From Novipirellula galeiformis (lineage in GTDB: Bacteria; Planctomycetota; Planctomycetia; Pirellulales; Pirellulaceae), in contig NZ_SJPT01000008.1 in NCBI RefSeq assembly GCF_007860095.1, forward strand, positions 1-64,000: a DNA stretch of 64,000 nucleotides. The letters run 5' to 3'. The position numbers and the translations under genes are program-made. Shown here in pieces: positions 61,999 to 64,000 of the stretch. The notes beneath the pieces are model-generated. The model worked only from the letters and a program-made list of their open reading frames with translations, searched no databases and was not told where the DNA came from. The first letter of the stretch is position 1; each line of letters opens with the position of its first letter.

Positions 61999-62463
61999 TT
62001 ATGCGTCGTCCGATGAATCCAACGGCTTGATCTGGTCGTTGCCGTCTTCCATCTCTTGGATATAGCGACGCAATCGCTCTAGCTCGTCCTCGGTTCCCTT
62101 CAACTTCAACATGTTCTCGACTCGCTTGACGAGTTCGACTTTGTTGACTGGTTTGCTGAGGAAGTCGTCCGTGCCTGCGGCAACCGCACGCTCGATGTCA
62201 CCGAGTTCGTTCAGCGCCGTGACCATCAATATCATCACCCGGCTTGTCGCCGGATTGTCTTTGACCTGCTTACAGACCTCAAAGCCACTGAGCTTCGGCA
62301 TCATCACGTCGAGCAGGACTAGGTCCGGCTCAAACGACTCGATCTTATCCAGCGTGTCTTGACCATCGACGGAGGTTTCCGTGTCACAGTCGACGCCAAT
62401 CAAGTAAGCCTCGAGCAGTTCTCGGTTCGCAATGTTGTCATCAGCAATCAGAATGCGGTGCAT
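61999..62463 (-). CDS. single-domain response regulator with C-terminal helix
   Basis: A 154-residue receiver protein. It has HRILIADDNIANRELLEAYL, the phospho-acceptor Asp in DLVLLDVMMPKLSG, the switch Thr in MVTAL and the Lys in DFLSKPVN. A charged helical tail (TEDELERLRRYIQEMEDG) follows, with no DNA-binding or enzyme domain. It is like PleD-type first receivers or CheY-type shuttles. The partner is unknown. The ATG at 62463 is used; the frame start at 62526 adds 21 residues. It lies 97 nt after glyA on the same strand. Confidence 0.93.
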   Translation of the reverse strand: MHRILIADDNIANRELLEAYLIGVDCDTETSVDGQDTLDKIESFEPDLVLLDVMMPKLSGFEVCKQVKDNPATSRVMILMVTALNELGDIERAVAAGTDDFLSKPVNKVELVKRVENMLKLKGTEDELERLRRYIQEMEDGNDQIKPLDSSDDA

Positions 62464-62559
62464 GGCGTTTTCAGAATCGTGGACGATGTTCGAGAGAAGT
62501 GTGACAACCCGTCGTTGGGTTGCCACGGATAGAATTGCCGATTGCGTGCTTGATCCGCA

Positions 62560-63813
62560 CTAGGCGGTGGCGTGGTCGCCTGCAGGAACGGGAAAGCTCT
62601 TGCAAAGTTCGCGGATCTCGTTGCGAATCGATTGATGCATCGATGCATCGTCCGAATTCGACAACGCTTGATGGATCCAGCCCCCGATTCGCTTCATTTC
62701 ATCGGTTCCCATTCCGCGAGTCGTTAACGCGGGGGTGCCGATGCGAATGCCCGAGGGGTCCATCGGCTTACGCTGGTCAAACGGAATCATGTTCATGTTG
62801 ACGGTGATGCCGCATGCTTCGAGAACCGCTTCGGCTTTCTTGCCGCCCAATCCAACCGCGGTCACATCGACCAACATCAAGTGGTTGTCGGTGCCGCCGC
62901 TGACCAACGGCAATCCCGCAGCCATCAAGGTCTCGGCCAATGCTTTGGCGTTCACCACCAAGGATTTGCCGTACTCTTGAAACGCCGGTGTCATCGCTTC
63001 GGCGAAACAGACCGCTTTGGCCGCGACCATGTGCATCAGCGGGCCGCCTTGGGTGCCCGGGAAGACATTGCGGTTGACCAGCTTCAAGTGTTCTTTCTTG
63101 CAAAGGATCAAGCCACTGCGTGGGCCACGCAGCGTTTTGTGCGTCGTTGTGGTGACATAGTCGGCGTACGGCACCGGGCTGTTGTGTTGCCCCGAGGCGA
63201 CCAGGCCAGCGTAATGAGCCATGTCGACCATCAATTTGGCACCGACATCGTTCGCGATTTCTGCGAAACGATCGTGAGGGATCTCGCGGGGATACGCACT
63301 CGCTCCGGCAACGATCAGCTTGGGTTTGTGCTCGCGAGCCAGTTTGGCGATTTGATCAAAGTCGAGGCGGTGGTTTTTTGCATCCACCCCGTAGCTGTGG
63401 AAATTGTAGAGCCGGCCGCTGATATTCAGCTTCATGCCGTGAGTCAGGTGGCCGCCCTGAGCTAGGTCCAATCCGAGAACCGAGTCGCCGGGCTCTAAGC
63501 AGGAAAGGTAGACCGCGGTATTGGCTTGCGATCCAGCGTGCGGTTGAACGTTCGCTTCCTCGGCGCCGAACAGCTTTTTGGCTCGTTCGATCGCCAGCGA
63601 TTCGGTCACATCGACATGCTCGCAACCACCGTAATAGCGGCGTCCGGGGTAGCCTTCCGCGTATTTGTTCGTCAAAACGCTGCCCGCAGCCTGCATAATT
63701 GCCAGGCTGGTGTAGTTTTCGCTCGCGATCATCTCCAACCCGTCCTGTTGGCGGGTGGCTTCGGCTTGGATGGTTTCCCAGATTTCAGGGTCTTGCTGCT
63801 GCAGCCAATTCAT
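62560..63813 (-). CDS. glyA: serine hydroxymethyltransferase
   Basis: A 417-residue PLP enzyme that moves a one-carbon unit from serine to tetrahydrofolate, giving glycine. Marks are [56 protein letters not shown]-like [23 protein letters not shown] and the PLP lysine in [15 protein letters not shown]. The C-terminal [15 protein letters not shown] is also present. Length equals the family norm. The ATG at 63813 ([10 protein letters not shown]) is chosen over the frame start at 63906. No Shine-Dalgarno sequence is clear upstream. Confidence 0.98.
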   Translation of the reverse strand: MNWLQQQDPEIWETIQAEATRQQDGLEMIASENYTSLAIMQAAGSVLTNKYAEGYPGRRYYGGCEHVDVTESLAIERAKKLFGAEEANVQPHAGSQANTAVYLSCLEPGDSVLGLDLAQGGHLTHGMKLNISGRLYNFHSYGVDAKNHRLDFDQIAKLAREHKPKLIVAGASAYPREIPHDRFAEIANDVGAKLMVDMAHYAGLVASGQHNSPVPYADYVTTTTHKTLRGPRSGLILCKKEHLKLVNRNVFPGTQGGPLMHMVAAKAVCFAEAMTPAFQEYGKSLVVNAKALAETLMAAGLPLVSGGTDNHLMLVDVTAVGLGGKKAEAVLEACGITVNMNMIPFDQRKPMDPSGIRIGTPALTTRGMGTDEMKRIGGWIHQALSNSDDASMHQSIRNEIRELCKSFPVPAGDHATA

Positions 63814-64000
63814 GAGTTTTTTTAGGGGGGGAGAAGGATAGAAGTGAGCTTGCGATCTTCGCACCACGGCGGCCACGATTGTCGACCGCAGAACGCAAAG
63901 CGTCAATGTCGGGAAAAGCAGGGAATTAGTGCAAAAACGGAAATCCCAGGCGTTTTTTGCCTGTGCAATGCTGAAAACACTCTCCCTTTAGGGAGGGGCG
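63814..64000. other. Right-edge spacer upstream of glyA
   Basis: This is the probable glyA promoter and leader region. A CTCCCTTTAGGGAG palindrome is near 63981-63995 at the window edge. No gene or riboswitch was recognised in the part visible. Confidence 0.35.

Overview
The window looks like chromosomal DNA of a planctomycete of the Pirellulaceae (Rhodopirellula / Novipirellula type). This is an inference from gene content: a DUF1571 secreted protein, large secreted proteins of unknown function, very large multidomain histidine kinases, a PurS-PurS-PurL fusion, stand-alone infA and rplM-rpsI, a class II photolyase, several TTG/GTG starts, and wide spacers full of short degenerate repeats. 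No rRNA, tRNA or CRISPR array was recognised.

Layout. 1-5,000 is accessory and gene-poor: a small membrane protein, an IS91-family transposase, repeat-rich spacers and one small secreted protein. 5,014-12,555 holds a hybrid histidine kinase, a DUF1571 lipoprotein-carrier-like protein, a large secreted protein with a clear terminator, infA, and rplM-rpsI. 12,894-24,716 holds a photolyase, an MscK-like mechanosensitive channel, a prepilin-peptidase-like protein that seems to lack one catalytic Asp, a ThuA-like secreted protein, an Aas-like acyltransferase/acyl-ACP synthetase, and an endonuclease/exonuclease/phosphatase (EEP) domain protein whose catalytic residues look lost. 25,129-34,329 holds sucB, a double universal stress protein, an RmlD-like reductase, a PHP phosphoesterase, lipA, smpB and a LolD/FtsX-type ABC pair. 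34,404-45,024 is a signalling block: a 1,974-residue pseudokinase/pseudo-ATPase/GAF/hybrid kinase, a SAM methyltransferase, a FadL-type outer membrane channel, a REC-HD-GYP regulator and an Hpt protein. 45,601-49,187 holds a YgiQ-family radical SAM protein and a RAYT-like IS200 transposase embedded in REP-like palindromes. 49,188-63,813 is mostly metabolism: a ferredoxin-domain protein, purL, tyrA, ribBA, an esterase, a class V aminotransferase, a nucleoside hydrolase, a DJ-1/PfpI protein, a PQQ-type beta-propeller protein, a receiver protein and glyA.

How the genes may work together. The ribBA-tyrA-purL-ferredoxin genes run in one direction with short gaps and may be co-transcribed. The HD-GYP and Hpt genes overlap by an ATGA and should be co-translated. 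The methyltransferase, FadL channel, hybrid kinase, Hpt protein and HD-GYP regulator together match the parts list of a fatty-acid (DSF or 3-hydroxy fatty acid methyl ester) signalling circuit. That is my main candidate for an undescribed system; it is inferred from domains and proximity only.

Non-coding structure is the other notable aspect. Four spacers carry unrelated sequences that are all tandemly repeated with a period of 16 (to 17) bp. There is a ~290-bp nested inverted-repeat element at 30,265-30,553, REP-like palindromes around the RAYT gene, and a short GGATCTTGCTAAAG hairpin placed 9-10 nt after two unrelated stop codons.
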